The notes below the pieces were generated by a model. That model was not told where the DNA came from, searched no databases, and was given only the letters and a program-made list of their open reading frames with translations. Positions 22,871-35,100 of a DNA stretch of 64,000 bases are shown one piece after another. Origin of the DNA: Kappaphycus alvarezii (taxonomy: Eukaryota; Rhodophyta; Florideophyceae; Gigartinales; Solieriaceae); NCBI GenBank assembly GCA_002205965.3, contig NADL03000771.1, forward strand, positions 496,001-560,000, in the 5' to 3' direction. A program made the translations under genes and the position numbers. Positions within the stretch are counted from its first letter, which is position 1. Every line of letters begins with the position of its first letter.

Positions 22871-24180
22871 AAGCTGCGCCCATAACCTCTCAGGAAAACC
22901 TTTGAATCTCAGCTCTTTAATTACTAACCTGCCTCTTCGCAGTTCGGGCAGTTCGATCTGATCGGGCGCGTGGCTTAAATAGACAATTTCGTGGTCGCAA
23001 ATCAATAGAATTGTACAGTGCTATTGCCAATTCAGACTCAGCTGGCAAATACGATGCTTCAAATACAAATCTAAATTCTATCACACTGTAAATGTGATAA
23101 CGGTCACCTTTTCCCGCCGATTTACAGTAGTGCGTTTGTGCGACAACTGCATCCTTGTAAAATGCGGTACACCCGGGTTTCTTGCATCAGACGATCTCTC
23201 TCGGGCAGTTTATGAGCGTAGGATGGTTATTCGAGTAAATATGACTATAAGGTAGACGGTAGCGAAAGTTTAAGGACCCGTTAGGTGTGCTGAAATCATT
23301 TCGAGGTCATACCGGTACGAATTCGGAGCCCAGAAGTTAGGGGGAAAGTGATGATGTCAAAACCTTTTGCACGGGCCGGAGAGTCTGCGGATGAGAAAAG
23401 GTGATTATCTACTTCCTCTTCCTTATATTGGCGAAAAATCCGAAGGCGAAAAATCCCGGTTGAGTCCTTTACAGCCTCAGAGGAATCCGAGGACGACAAA
23501 GGTGCCGATGAATATGCGCGATAGATAGGAAAGATATAGAATTTATTCCCTTCAGTGATCACGCAGGTATAAATTGAAACCCTGCCCGTCTGCCATGCAA
23601 AGCAAATTAGTCTCAAATAGTTCGAAGGACCACAGTGCATCTCTCTTAGACATAGAACGAATGGTCATATGTGTAACGAAGATAATAACTCATAACTTTT
23701 TGATGTAAATTTAGTTCCTGACTCCTCATTGCAGTAGCAATATGCGGTAAAGATGATGATACATCGGACTTCGGTGCGGCTGACAGCGTCACAGCAAACA
23801 GCAGCAAAGAAGCAATAAGAGGTGACCGAGACTTCAGATAAGGATTGCATGAGTGCAATTGAGGTATTGTGAATCGTTGAGACCTTTTTTTTGAGGCGCT
23901 AGATACTGCGGAGTGCGGGAAACGCCGATAATGGCAGACGATAACTATTCACAGTGAAGAAGTGTGCGCTTATGATAAACCCATTTCTTCAATAACGATT
24001 TTTTTCGCTCATATGAACGAAAATGTAATGTATAACCCAAGTATTTTTCTATTGTTGACGTTAATGTTGATGTTGAAATTAACGTCAACATCAAATAAAC
24101 ATCGATCTATCTACATCAATCTTAGCCCTCAAACTACCAGAAAGGTCTTTTTTTAAAAGAATTGTACTCAATTTATCTCA
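22871..24180. other. No firmly recognised gene; possible small secreted-protein ORF and one hairpin
   Basis: On the minus strand 23858-23646 encodes 70 residues starting with a signal-peptide-like stretch (SPLIASLLLFAVTLSAAP). A frameshift near 23640 could join it to the 114-residue frame at 23640-23296, which contains YSSAPLSSSDSSEAVKDS. I do not recognise it and it may be chance. A perfect 12-bp inverted repeat lies at 24054-24065 and 24078-24089 (GTTGACGTTAAT and its complement). Confidence 0.25.
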
Positions 24181-24184
24181 AAAA

Positions 24185-24850
24185 GAGAGTCACTGGTACT
24201 GATCATTAGAGCCGTGAGACGTGCCACAGCATGAAATACAGTCCCATGAAGTTCCAAGGTGTGACGAAAAACAGCCCGCACAGAATTAAAATTCCTGATT
24301 CTCTCATTAACAGACTCATTCTGGGCCCGTATAATGGAATTCAATCGCCGCTTAGATTAATCTACATTTCCTGGGGTAATACAGCGATAATGAATTACCC
24401 ACTATCTGCAATAACGCGTTCCCCGTCCAATGGAAAATGTATGCTTTTCTTCTTGAAAATAGCTACATCAGGGAACGCACCTCACAGAAAAGGCCCGTAA
24501 CACCATACGATTTAACCAGATGAGACTGAGAGCCAAATTTCATAACGCGCTCCTGGACCGTGAAACTTGTGTGAAACTAATTTCGGACCGAACAGTGTTG
24601 GCTCATTGACGGGATAGTCAGTCCCATCGACCGAACAGAAAACATCATCAAAAACATTATTGCTTTTCAAGCGAGCCTCCCACGAAATCTGAAATACAGT
24701 GGTCATTTTTCAGTAAAAAATACATCAAATAAATTGAAGAACTGTAAACCATAACAACTTTCAACTTGCAGCTCAGATATGCGGTTAACGAAATACCAGC
24801 ACCATTTCTGGTAATTCTTGTCATCACAGTGCCATAAAAAGGCATTCAAA
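24185..24850 (-). mobile_element. DDE_Tnp_4 / Harbinger-like transposase relic 2
   Basis: The minus strand encodes NNVFDDVFCSVDGTDYPV, NEPTLFGPKLVSHKFHGPGA and RYEIWLSV (24650-24520), the segment around the first catalytic Asp in DDE_4 transposases, followed after a stop by FPDVAIFKKK and by ERVIADSG near the second catalytic Asp (24420). Upstream, residues such as WYFVNRISELQV (24790) fit the preceding helical part. It is a different subfamily from the relic at 16.3-17.4 kb and is interrupted by stops. Confidence 0.6.
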
Positions 24851-26100
24851 GATTCAATAGTGTAATTTTAAAGTAAATTTAATGACCATAGCAAGTGCAC
24901 TGGTAACCCACTGGGGCGACACCTTCCAATAAGTTCCAAACTGTGCTATCCACTGCGTCTGTGACAACAAAAACCGCTCAAACCCTGCGTTTCGTCATAG
25001 TACTCGCATTATCATAAATAGCAAAAAGAATTCCAGCCCATAGCAAGAACACTTCGGCAGAAGTCGCCAAATGGTCACTTAGTCTTGACGAACAGGTTGA
25101 GGCGAAGGGAGGAGTGAACTTACTTTAGTATGTCTTTGCCTCGACGTAATGCAGCCAATCCATTATATGATTTCAATGTTGAAGCATCAATATGCATTAA
25201 AAAATTAATTGCCATACTGTTATAATAACAGCTAGTTTTATAATTCTGGCTTAGTAAAAACTTAAACCATTGTGGCACTACGTGTCTGGGACTGATCTAT
25301 CAAGATCTTACATGGCTTGTGATGTCAATTTTAATTGTAGTGTCAAAAGTTCGAGCTGCTTGGGAGCAGTTCCAACTGTTGTCGGACAGCAAAATTGGTT
25401 CACCGAAATTGGCGAAGTGATTATATTGTTGGCTACCTTTCAGGCGAATAATTACAGAAAATGAAGTTATTATCAGTATTTCGGCATCAAAACCGGGATC
25501 ATTTGTTTTAATTAAAACAGCTGCTTTTTATGTTACAATTCGCGACATTTCGCTGAAAATTCGAACTTTTGGAGGTTTAATTCGTCGAATTTTTACACTT
25601 GTCCTTACTTATAGGACTTCTTTTGGAGATTGTTCGCATTAGACTGCTGGACAGCAATTCGCCTGAAAAGCGTCTTCAAGATGAACATGGAGCAGAAATT
25701 CGCTTGGTGATGAAAGGCCAAAGAGAATCGTTCAGTGATGCATCTTAATATCTATCTTTGCTTCGGACCAAGACAAAGAAGCACACATACATGAATGAGA
25801 ATACAATACTAAACCAAATTGAATTAAAATAATATTTTTGGCTCTTTACTTAATAATATTTTAACAAAAACTCTTCCGCAGGCTTAAAATGTGTCCTCCT
25901 AAGTAGCAGAATAATTCCATCATTATCATGAATCTAAGCATGCCATCACCACAAGGTATAAACATGATAAATTACATTATTGTATATATACACTTTAGAA
26001 CTGTTGGCGTTGATGGTTCTACAGTTATCAATTTGACCGTTGATGGCACTCTATGTTGAACTGATACTGAATTACGTACTTCGTCCAACACATACAAATA
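24851..26100. other. AT-rich spacer, no recognised gene
   Basis: Only short open frames without domains. It separates the minus-strand transposase relic from the plus-strand family X copy 2. Confidence 0.35.
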
Positions 26101-26107
26101 CCAAAAA

Positions 26108-27045
26108 TGGCATGCTGAGTGATACTGTTGCTCCGTGGCACCAATCCATCACTCAGCATGCCAGAGAAGCTAACAGAGAACTCGAGGGTCGTAGTGTTGC
26201 TTAGGCGTAAACTAACTCCTGGAGATATACCTAGGGATGCAAATCCCAACCAGATTTGGGTATCTGAGCCTGTGCTCCTCGAGCATAAACTCGACAACTT
26301 TCGGACAAAACTGAACAAAATCAAATCTGAGTACTTCGGTGGTGATGGTAAGATCTAAGTTTCATTTTACTTTTGTTGTGTAATCTATGGTTTTGCTGAT
26401 ATTTTAACACTATAATCCTCTTTACACATACGCGCTGCTCTGCGGACCTAGTCCAGAAAAGAAGGGGAGGTTATATGTTGCAGTTGATGAATCTTCAGAG
26501 TCATTAGATGATTTTGTAACAAAACAGGAAACCACCTCTCCTCAGGTATTTCAGCCTTCACACCTAATATCTACGTGGAATGAACCAGGCACAACGAAAA
26601 AATGTGTAACTGCGTCAATCCTACTCCCTAGTTGTGTTGGAGTTGGTTAATTTTCGTGAGAGTTTTAAAAGGGGGAGAGAGTTAGAGTTGACTGTTCGTT
26701 GGCCAGAGGCCCTTTCTTATATCAGTTATGCATGGAAAGTAGCTCCCGACTTATGACGGAGAGGGAATAGAAGTGTATCAACCTCGACACATTGGGTTTG
26801 AGCGTGCGTTAAAGGCTTTTAGGGAAATTTCATCTGATGGCGTTGAGTCGTATAGTAGAATTGTTTTACCATTTCCTGTGCAAACCCATATATATAGGAA
26901 AGTACATTTAGGCTGGCGCGATAGTAACGCCCGTATGGTCTAAATTGACCTTAAGGTTGTGCAGGATAACTACTCGTTCCTGCGTGATGAGAACTCCTTC
27001 GAGATCTGCTAGGTTACAGTAAAGAATTGTTTCGTTTAAGCTGTG
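26108..27045 (+). pseudogene. Unrecognised spliced gene, family X, copy 2
   Basis: Not recognised by family. The first exon includes PEKLTENSRVVVLLRRKLTP, DIPRDANPNQIWVSEPVL and NFRTKLNKIKSEYFGGD. A GT-AG intron at 26348-26456 (GTAAGA donor, CCAG acceptor) breaks a codon after base one, as in copy 1, and keeps the frame into EKKGRLYVAVDESSESLDDF, then STWNEPGTTKK (26570) and ILLPSCVGVG. After frame shifts come FRESFKRGRELELTVRWPEA, EGIEVYQPRHIGFERALKAF, SRIVLPFPVQTHIYRKVHLG and LGWRDSNARMV (26908) to about 27010. The start lies beside a perfect 16-bp inverted repeat (26108-26123 and 26148-26163). At least three frame breaks are present. Confidence 0.5.
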
Positions 27046-28120
27046 AGATGTATGTCTTCGACATAAGACTGTTGTGTTCCACAATGATTTGGAGTTTGCA
27101 CATTATTGACAGTACGTAGAAACGAATTCTTTTTAAAACTAACTTAGGATTTATTTAAAAGCCAATATTTACCACACCCCCCGTAGTGATGTGGCCCGCC
27201 GAGAAAAAAGCCTGGTCTGGCTGAAGTGATCACTTATTGGAGGAACTACTGACGCTGGTAGTAATTACCCTAGTATCCGCGGGATGTGGGACAGTATGTC
27301 CTTGAGAGTAACCGCCTTCAGTTAACTGTAAGTACACCAATCGGGTAGATGTTGGACCACAGAGGGTCGGTAACATTACTGGCCGCTGAGGCCAACGGAT
27401 GGGTGCGGAGAGGCACTACAAGGACATCGATTGTGATCTTCATGAATGACTGTCTCGCCATTTTGATTCGCGACTGTCCCGATAACAAAGCGTTTGCCGT
27501 TGAAGTGATTGGTTGACAGCATTATGGCATGACAGATAATTTGTTCAATCCGTTAGTCGCTCGGGACTCCATATATGTATTTACTTGCAATATACTACTA
27601 AAGATGTAATTATAAAAAACAGCAGCCAATAGTCTGTAAAAGACTGACGGTCCATGAAAAAGAGTAGATTCTGTCCTTTATGTAACTAAAAAATTTGAGA
27701 AAACAGATATAACAGTAGAAGATATGTTTCGTCCCTATTATCATTAATAAATTGATTGCTAGCTAAAATGGAAGCCAAAAGGATTAATTCACCATAAACA
27801 CTCTTGAATATGCGCCTAATAAATATAGAAATGTCGCCGATTTCTGAGTTCTGCAAACTGCTACAGCCCCCGCCTTAAAAGAATACTCTGGAAAGGCGTC
27901 TAAGTCAGATAAAGAACAGCAAGAAATATTTACTACGGAATGGTATCGTAGCGACGTAAATGCAATATTCCAGCTTTTAAACGGATAATAAATTTAGAAC
28001 TATGGAAACGTAAAAAGTTTTTAGTAGAATTTAAGAATCGTAAAACTAATAATACTCTGATACACTATGAAAAATACCGACTACAACTAGTACTACACGG
28101 CAGAGAACGACGACTCATCA
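27046..28120. other. No recognised gene
   Basis: No open frame shows a domain. The last part, adjoining the Tc1-like transposase, should contain its left terminal repeat, but I could not define it. Confidence 0.35.
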
Positions 28121-28126
28121 ACAAAA

Positions 28127-29119
28127 TGCCTCGCGGAAAGTCATCACGGATCAGGAAAAAGGGGAAATTATGAGGATGAGGTGTGCCGGGAGGGCATTGA
28201 TTCTATTGCATCGAAAATCAATCGCTCTAAAAAGATGGTGTGGACATTATCCAAGCCCCGGAGAAGTATGGCAAAGGGAAACGAAGCGGACGCCCACCGG
28301 AAATATCTCCCGCCAAAAGGAAGGCATCTACTAAGAGAGGCACATAAGGGCGAGAAATCGGTGGGACAACTCTGCGCCGCCTTAAATTTTCCAATAGGCA
28401 AGAAGAGAGTGCAGCAGATATTACGTGTAACAAGAACTCTTTCATACAAAAAGATTACACAGGTTCCCCGTCTTACCGCAGCCCACAAAAAAGCAAGAAT
28501 TGACTAGGATACAGAGATGGTTGGCAAAGGACTGAATGTTTGGAAGAAAGTGATTTTTTTCAGATGAAAAGGTTTAATTTGGATGAGCGAGACGGTTTTA
28601 AGCATTACTGGCATGATATCCGTAAGGAAGAGAGCTATTGGCTAAGCGCCAAAATAGTAGCGGCTCAGTTATGATTTGGGCTTGCTTCTGTTACTTTGAC
28701 AAGTGTCCACTTGTTTTTTTGAATGGAAGACAAGTGTTTAAAAGTTACTGTACGACATTCGAGAATAATTAATTAGATTTTGCGGCCATTAACCATGTAT
28801 TCGATTGGGTGTTTCAGCAGGAAAATGCCCCTATCCATTTGTCTCACCATACGAAGGCATGGTTTTCTGAGAAGGACGTTACTGCAATGGATTGGCCTGC
28901 ACGGTGCACAGGCCCAAACCCAATCGAAAACTTATGCGGTGTCCTGGCGCGAGCTGTTTACAGTAACGGAACGCAGTTTGACTCATTTTCTGCTTTAAAC
29001 GTGGCAATTGATCAGAATGGGCCAAGATCGAGAAAACTGTGCTTCAGAAGATAAATAAGTCGATGCACAAAATGTGCATCGAAGTTCTGAAGGCTAATGG
29101 AAGCATAATAAACGACTAA
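28127..29119 (+). mobile_element. Tc1/mariner-superfamily transposase (DDE_3), frameshifted
   Basis: N-terminal helix-turn-helix: an opening MPRGKS, then SIASKINRSKKMVWT (28200-28245), GRHLLREAHKGEKSVGQL and GKKRVQQIL, then RLTAAHKKARID (28475). The catalytic part follows with SDEKVFNLDERDGFKHYWHD (28560-28615, first Asp), FQQENAPIHLSHHTKAWF (28813), MDWPARCTGPNPIENL (28887, third acidic residue) and LKANGSIIND to the end near 29119. The second catalytic residue, normally Asp in QQDNAP, is Glu here (GAA at 28821-28823). Frame breaks occur near 28165, 28505-28560, 28630-28760 and 29015. Length and motif order fit a roughly 340-residue Tc1 transposase. Terminal repeats were not resolved. Confidence 0.82.
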
Positions 29120-29449
29120 GCTGTGTTCTAAATTGCTTTTAGTTACTTTTTGTGTATTTTTGTTTATAGTTTCTATATTTATTACCCACTACGCAAGTAA
29201 TTTTTTTTCTACCTTGCAAATAGGAGAATAGATAATAGTTCTCTGACCTCTATAGTACTATTTCAATCTCTGTAGGAAATTAAGGGTTGTTTGCGTGCTA
29301 CTCTCCTTCCGTATTGTACAATTATGCCTTAGATTCTAAGGTTTCTATATTCTATGTACAATGTGTGTGGCGATGTCACCCAAATAAATTATTTGGATAC
29401 TCTACTTTGTGACTGTACTAGAGTCGAATAAAACACGTTTTCTCTTTCC

Positions 29450-30200
29450 CGAGGGCTGTTGTGAAATATAGAAGCTGAGTCAATTTCTATTCGGATGTAA
29501 TTAATTGATGCTTTCTTTTGTCTGAGGTGGTCCGCCAGATAGCGGTACGGGATGTCAATTAGTGTTCAACGTTCCTTTTAGGAGCTTCTGTGAGCCACCT
29601 GTACACCTGCTGTGTTATCGATGGATAGCTTAGATGGGAATTCAGTTGCTATGGGCAGTCGTCTAGCACTTATCGCAGTCATTGGGTATATTGGACTGCC
29701 TCTAAGGCAAGTATTCGGACTTACATCTGGATTTCGCTACAATGTGCTGCTTGAAACTGCGCCAGCCGATCGGCACACCTTATGTCGTTTGCCCTATGCC
29801 GGTCCTTGATTTTCGGTCTTAGTAATTGGCAAATTCTGCGTCGATGAACGTGATAGTGGGGTGAATACGATCTGATGGGAGTATTCCGGCGGTAAAATGT
29901 GCCGTAATCTGTGGAGGCATTGAGGTACTAGAGGAGCTAATGTATTAATTTGTAGTGTTCGTTTGTTGATGCATCATATTTTCGGAATCTCTGTTGACGC
30001 CAAATTGAATATCAGGTCTGGTGCTGTCTGTGATGTACCTCGAATTGCCTAATATCACCTGATACTTTTTCCTGTGATTGGCGTTCAAAGGTGGCGCTTT
30101 GAGGTCTTCTGTCCATTTTACACTCTCTGAAACTAGGGTGTGGTATGGTTGGCTGTTTTCCATGTACATTTGATGCAGTAGAGCTTTCACAACATGGGGG
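29450..30200 (-). mobile_element. Ty1/Copia retrotransposon fragment 2: end of RT and RNase H
   Basis: The minus strand reads KKYQVILGNSRYITDSTRPD and IQFGVNR (near 30060-29985, the C-terminal RT motif YxxxxGxLxYLxxxTRPDI), then KSRTGIGQTT, GWRSFKQHIVAKSRCKSEYL (29810-29700, aligning with the WxSKKQxxVALSSxEAEY motif), and SIDNTAGVQVAHRSS, then LIDIPYRYLADHL (29620-29530, the DNxxA and HIDIxYHFI motifs). Stops interrupt the frames. It could be the missing 3' half of the fragment at 20.6-22.9 kb if the element were split, but the subfamily is not established. Confidence 0.65.
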
Positions 30201-31640
30201 GGGTTATGTTCATAAGTCCTTCTTGCGTCCTATTTACGTTACAGTTTAGTTAGTGTGTGAGGTAGCCGAGCTCTGAGATTTTATATTCCTTTTTCAGTGT
30301 TGAAGAGCTCTTCGATGTTTAGTTGGATCAAGGAAGTGGGTAGAAACTCGTTCATACTGACTGCACTGAGCATGAGGTGACTGTGGTCGTGTATGGTGAA
30401 GATGGAGTCTATTAGGCCTGGCTTGTATTCATATTCTTGTATTTCCAGTTCAACAGGAGTAATCAGATTGTGGACGTAGCTGGGTTGTGCTGTAGGAATT
30501 CGATCATGAAGCCCACTGTAATCATCAGGCCTTCTTTTCCTGGATAGTTCGCCGTCAGCATCAGATACTCTCATGGGTTGGTAGGTACTCTGCGATATCC
30601 ATCTCTTCCGTGAGCTCAGTTTGCTCCTTCATTGCTTTTGGGGTGTGGTAGTCCCTGTTTTTGCCGCCTCTGTAAACTTGGTGATGGTCGTGATAGTTTG
30701 GAATGGAGTGGGGCATTGGTTTGGAAGATGGGGAAATGAGGGGTGATTTAATATTTGAATGATATGGTCGGTTAGAACAACAATGTCAAAGATGTCCAAC
30801 GAGATGGAATCCATCAGTGCTCTGACGACTATGCCCTCTTTTTTGATGAACATGTTAAGCGTTACGGGATCCGGTGAGGGTGTCGGACATGCCAGGGATG
30901 ATCAGGTGTGTCGATGGACGCTGCAATACCAAAGATTGATATTAGTCAGGCTGCATAGTTGTTCTTTATGAGTGTAGCGATCTTAGGTGTGGATATGGTG
31001 CCCATGGTGGTTGTTGTCGTTGGTTGGATAGTGCTGTGGCTATGTGTCGGATGCAGTAAGGGTTTCGAGTCTCAAGAGCTCTTGCGCCAGTGCAATAAAC
31101 GGTGCCTGGTGTGCTGGGCGAGCCGGTTTAACGTTTTGGGCTGACTGGTTGGCTGCCTGTTTGCTATATTCCGTGGCGCGGTGGGAGGGGGGGCGGAATC
31201 GATGCGGGTGTACGTGTCTCAAGTCGTGGGGAGTGGGTGCGGCGATGTCGGGGTGGGACGAACATTTTATTTACTCCGATGAAGAGCCACCTAGGGCTAT
31301 GTTGTCGGGGAAAACTAAGATGATGACCGTGGAGTTTTCGGTGCGGAGTTCGAGTGTGATTCGTGAGATCGATCGAGTCTATGCGCAGGCCCAAAAAAAC
31401 CCAGTAGGAAAAAAAACAGACCTTGAACTCGAATCCGATCCTCCTCGTCTAGTGCTTTTCTTCGCGAAATTCTTAGTGTGAGGTAGTCCTTGCCCGAGAG
31501 TCATTGCTTGAGCTTGTGTTTGACCTTGGCCGTTCTTACTTCGCTTGAGTTAGTGCTTCTGGGTTCGTGGATGAGTTTTACGCCTTCCCAGCGCAGTAGT
31601 GGTTTTTCGTTGTTGCCCATAACCTGTCGGATCGTGGGCT
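30201..31640. other. Unassigned region with several open frames
   Basis: Minus-strand frames include LITPVELEIQEYEYKPGLID (30574-30281) and FIKKEGIVVRALMDSISLD (30853-30790), the latter faintly like a retroviral-type aspartic protease (ALxDSGS) with Gly lost. A plus-strand frame of 145 residues (31044-31481) includes EEPPRAMLSGKTKMMTVEFS and VIREIDRVYAQAQK. None can be assigned. Confidence 0.3.
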
Positions 31641-32125
31641 GATAAGTCTCGTCAATTCATTTAAACTTGAGTACAACGGCGACTGTTTATCCGCAGTTCG
31701 CACCAAGGCGACCCAGGTTGCCGGAGGCGCTGCTGAACTGGCGGCCGCGACAAGGTTACAACCCTGGAACGCAACATCGCCCGACGACTCCCCGCTCCAT
31801 CGACTGGCCCATCTTCTGCGCCTTACACGCCGAACTTCACGTTTCGACCTCTGGCGTTTGATTCCCTAGGTGCCCCTTCCCTGGAACTATTGCATTTATC
31901 GAGGAGTTAGTTCCGCGATTCGGGTCCAAGTGTCACTCGACAGTTGGCATTGTCCGCCGCCGTATCTACCAGCGACTGAGTTGCACCCTGTGGTCCTCCA
32001 TCGCTGAAGCTATCCTGCCTCGAGCACCGATGCGTACGGACGACGAAGTACATCCGGTTAGATCTTAACCGTATAGTTAGGACGTGCGCAGTCCACAGTA
32101 GATACTGAACGCATTAAACTTCCTC
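31640..32125 (+). mobile_element. Family A non-LTR retrotransposon, 3'-end fragment
   Basis: Begins within the post-endonuclease region (RTKATQVAGGAAELAAAT in a shifted frame) and continues FRPLAFDSLGAPSLELL, FIEELVPRF and a tail ending EVHPVRS before the stop at about 32069, followed by the family trailer with CCGTATAGTTAGG. It parallels 43.5-43.8 kb and 57.3-57.6 kb. It is 5'-truncated. Confidence 0.7.
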
Positions 32126-35100
32126 ATGCTGTTCTCAGCTATAGGACAGTCTGTCTTGGCTCCTTGGATAGGACCAAACAGGCAGCATCTGAGGCGCTGG
32201 TTTGGAATCCTAAACGCATCGGTCGTACCTTGCCCAGCACAACCCCCTGAGAGAGCAGCCGCCCGCAATAGCCTGAGACCTGCTGGCGCTATTGATTTGC
32301 GATTGTGATCTTATCCAGCAGACTCTTTATCGGTTTAGATCCACCTAATGTCAAGACTGGACATTTGAACGCAGATAAGAAATTCCGTCATAGTCAGGTT
32401 CCAACGAAGGGCTGTGGACATTGGATTGCTCTCCCTGATGCAGAACTTCCAAAACTTAAGCCAATCATATTCTATCTAAAAGGCCAAACCGGTTTGCAAC
32501 CTTTTTCCTCGGTTCAAAGTTTCTGTTAAATTCATTTGCCCATCAAGTATGCGTCCTTCCAGCGCAGGTTGCACCGGCCATGCAGCTGCGATTTTAACGA
32601 ATACAGAATAGAAGGTCTAGGAGAGAGTAAATGACCAACGTTTCTTTCAGGGTGCCGGATTCCTCGTTGCTTCGCATTATGACCCAGAAGACGTAAGCTG
32701 AAGAAAACAATTGTCAGACATTCGCTGGCCTTGCCAACCATTCACAGCATGAGCAGACATTTTACGCTGCCCAACATACCAAAGATGCAGAGGGCGACCC
32801 TCTCAAGTTGCACCTCGGTTCTCTATTCCTCATCATTTTCTCAGCGACTTCTTGCTGTAATCACCGATCAAGTCCGCTTTCAGAGGCAGCCGTCCTCTAT
32901 AGTGCACCAAAATCTGTATTTCAACTTCCGGACTGAGCTCACATGATTTAGTGTAACGCCATAGACTTTTCTTTAGAATCTTTTCTGTTCGCCAACAAGA
33001 ACCGCTGCCAATAGCAGCGTTACAAATCTTAACCATTCTCCTTTAAAGCGATTCAAGGTGCAGTCAATCTCGGCTTTACTTCTGCTCTGAACATACCACG
33101 AAGTCTCTGTCACTACAGTCTACAAGCCAGTCTCAGTAACGGGAAAAAATGAAATGGATCAATGAGCCTGCGCATACAGCATTGTTGTCACCACATGCAC
33201 TGCAACCTCTGCTGGAATAACCAAGGCATATCAGCGCAACACGGCTGTATACGTTGTGTAACACACTTTGCTCTATCTGCCTTCCCTTATAACTGCGGGC
33301 ATTCAACCTATTGGTAAGGACCGCTGTAGAACTGCACTGTATAGGCACATAATTGCCACCTTGTTTTATTGCCTTGATGGCGTGATAAGCATCACCTATT
33401 TTAGACTCAGAGGCTCTGTTTGTTGCATGTGGTGTTCGGCCATCCTGACAAATTTGCATTACTGTGTGCTTGTAATGAATGCTACGATCACAGATTGGTG
33501 TCGACAGCCGGTGGAAGTGAGGCAGGAACTCAATCTTCGGTTTGAAACGTGAGGGACTGCGTGACGGTGCCATGATGAGGCGAATGCAACGGTTTCCAAG
33601 TTGTATCGCTGAAGCAGGTGCAAAGTGTAAACGTCCAGTTGTGACATTCCAGAGAACGACTGGCCAGGTGGGCCTTTCCATATTGTATTGAGAATTCTTT
33701 CAGGAACCCGAAATAATTGTCAAGTCCCCATAGCTTTTACTCACGGCGGTAAAGTTACTTCGGAGCGACTGCTTCGCTAATCAAGTTCTGTCTTGCATTT
33801 AGTTCATAACCAGAATAATAGACCTAGTATTGTACTGGTGTACATCAATGGCTACCTGCGATACCAGAAAGAGAAATTCCTCTTGCAATAGTCAGCAGTC
33901 AAAGAGAACAGCAGAACTGTGAAAAATCCAGCTCTTCAGGTGTCGGTGTTCATCTACCCATGCACGGTTTCAAGCCTCTGAATAGTATTCTGCTCAAAAC
34001 GGCATCACTTTGTTCCACGAGAATGCGGTTTTGACCAAGAATAACGAAAGCGTCCGCGTACAAAAGCCTCATTGAATGGTTTTGCGCTGAAAACTCGTAA
34101 GCATGTTCTGTTAGGCCTTTAGAAAGATGTATTCTTTGCCTGACTGCTAGCTACTTGAACTGCCCTTTGAGTGACACAGCTCTTTCTCCTTTCTCCTCTT
34201 ATTTCCAATTGGATCTGACAATACGCTACTCAATTAAGCTCAGCATGGGTGCAACCATACCAGGTGGGCTGAAAACAAGTTGCTCCCCAACAGTACATAG
34301 ATACGATATCTACGCTCCGGTACAAATTTACTGGGTACCAACCCGCATATCTACCACAGTAAATTAACCCCCATTTACACAGTACTGGACCATCGACCTT
34401 AACTCGTTTTGAAGGCACAATATCAGAAATATCTGTATCCGTCCTCCCATCAGATAGGCATTCACGAAACGCAGAGCTGCTCCTCTGCCGTTCAATGTCA
34501 ACATTTATTTGCTCCACGGGAGACATACTATATTATACCGCAATGGGGAGCGTTACTAATTCGCAGGGGAGATGTACTACATTATACAGCAGTGGTGAGC
34601 CTCACCATAACGGACAACAGGCTAAACACTTTTTCGGGTACTTGCACAAGCAGACTCGCGAGAAAAGTGGGTTATTACGATTGAAAGCCTCGAGTCGGGG
34701 ATATCCTTATTGCTTTACTTGTTTCAAAATTGACGTGGCACACGCTACTTTGAAGCTCTCTCTCCACGACAAACATCTTGCTAGGGGCACGCTGAACTCC
34801 TACAGCAAATCCCACATCGTGCCGTTATATTGGGTATACTGTATTACCCTTAACAACAATCTTCCACGTACCTGCGTGTGATTCCAATTGCAACAGTGGT
34901 GCTGTCGTAGTCTGAGCACTGGAGATTGAGGTAACCACATTCGGTTTAGGCGTTTCTAAATTTGTCGATTGCCGTCTTGTCCACTCCCTCGACTGGTCTC
35001 GCCTAGCTAAAAGAGCCAGGTGCTGCACAAAGTTGTCGCATCTAAACAGGGAGAGAAACTTTACTTGAATGAGTATGAGAACAGTGCGAGAATTTTATTG

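Noticed and set aside
30790-30853. An aspartic protease of a gypsy element
   Set aside because: Only a short ALMDS-like match without the expected Gly and without neighbouring gag or RT.
33133-33681. A 182-codon minus-strand open frame as a gene
   Set aside because: No domain, no bias and no repeat of it elsewhere in the window; kept only as part of the unassigned region.
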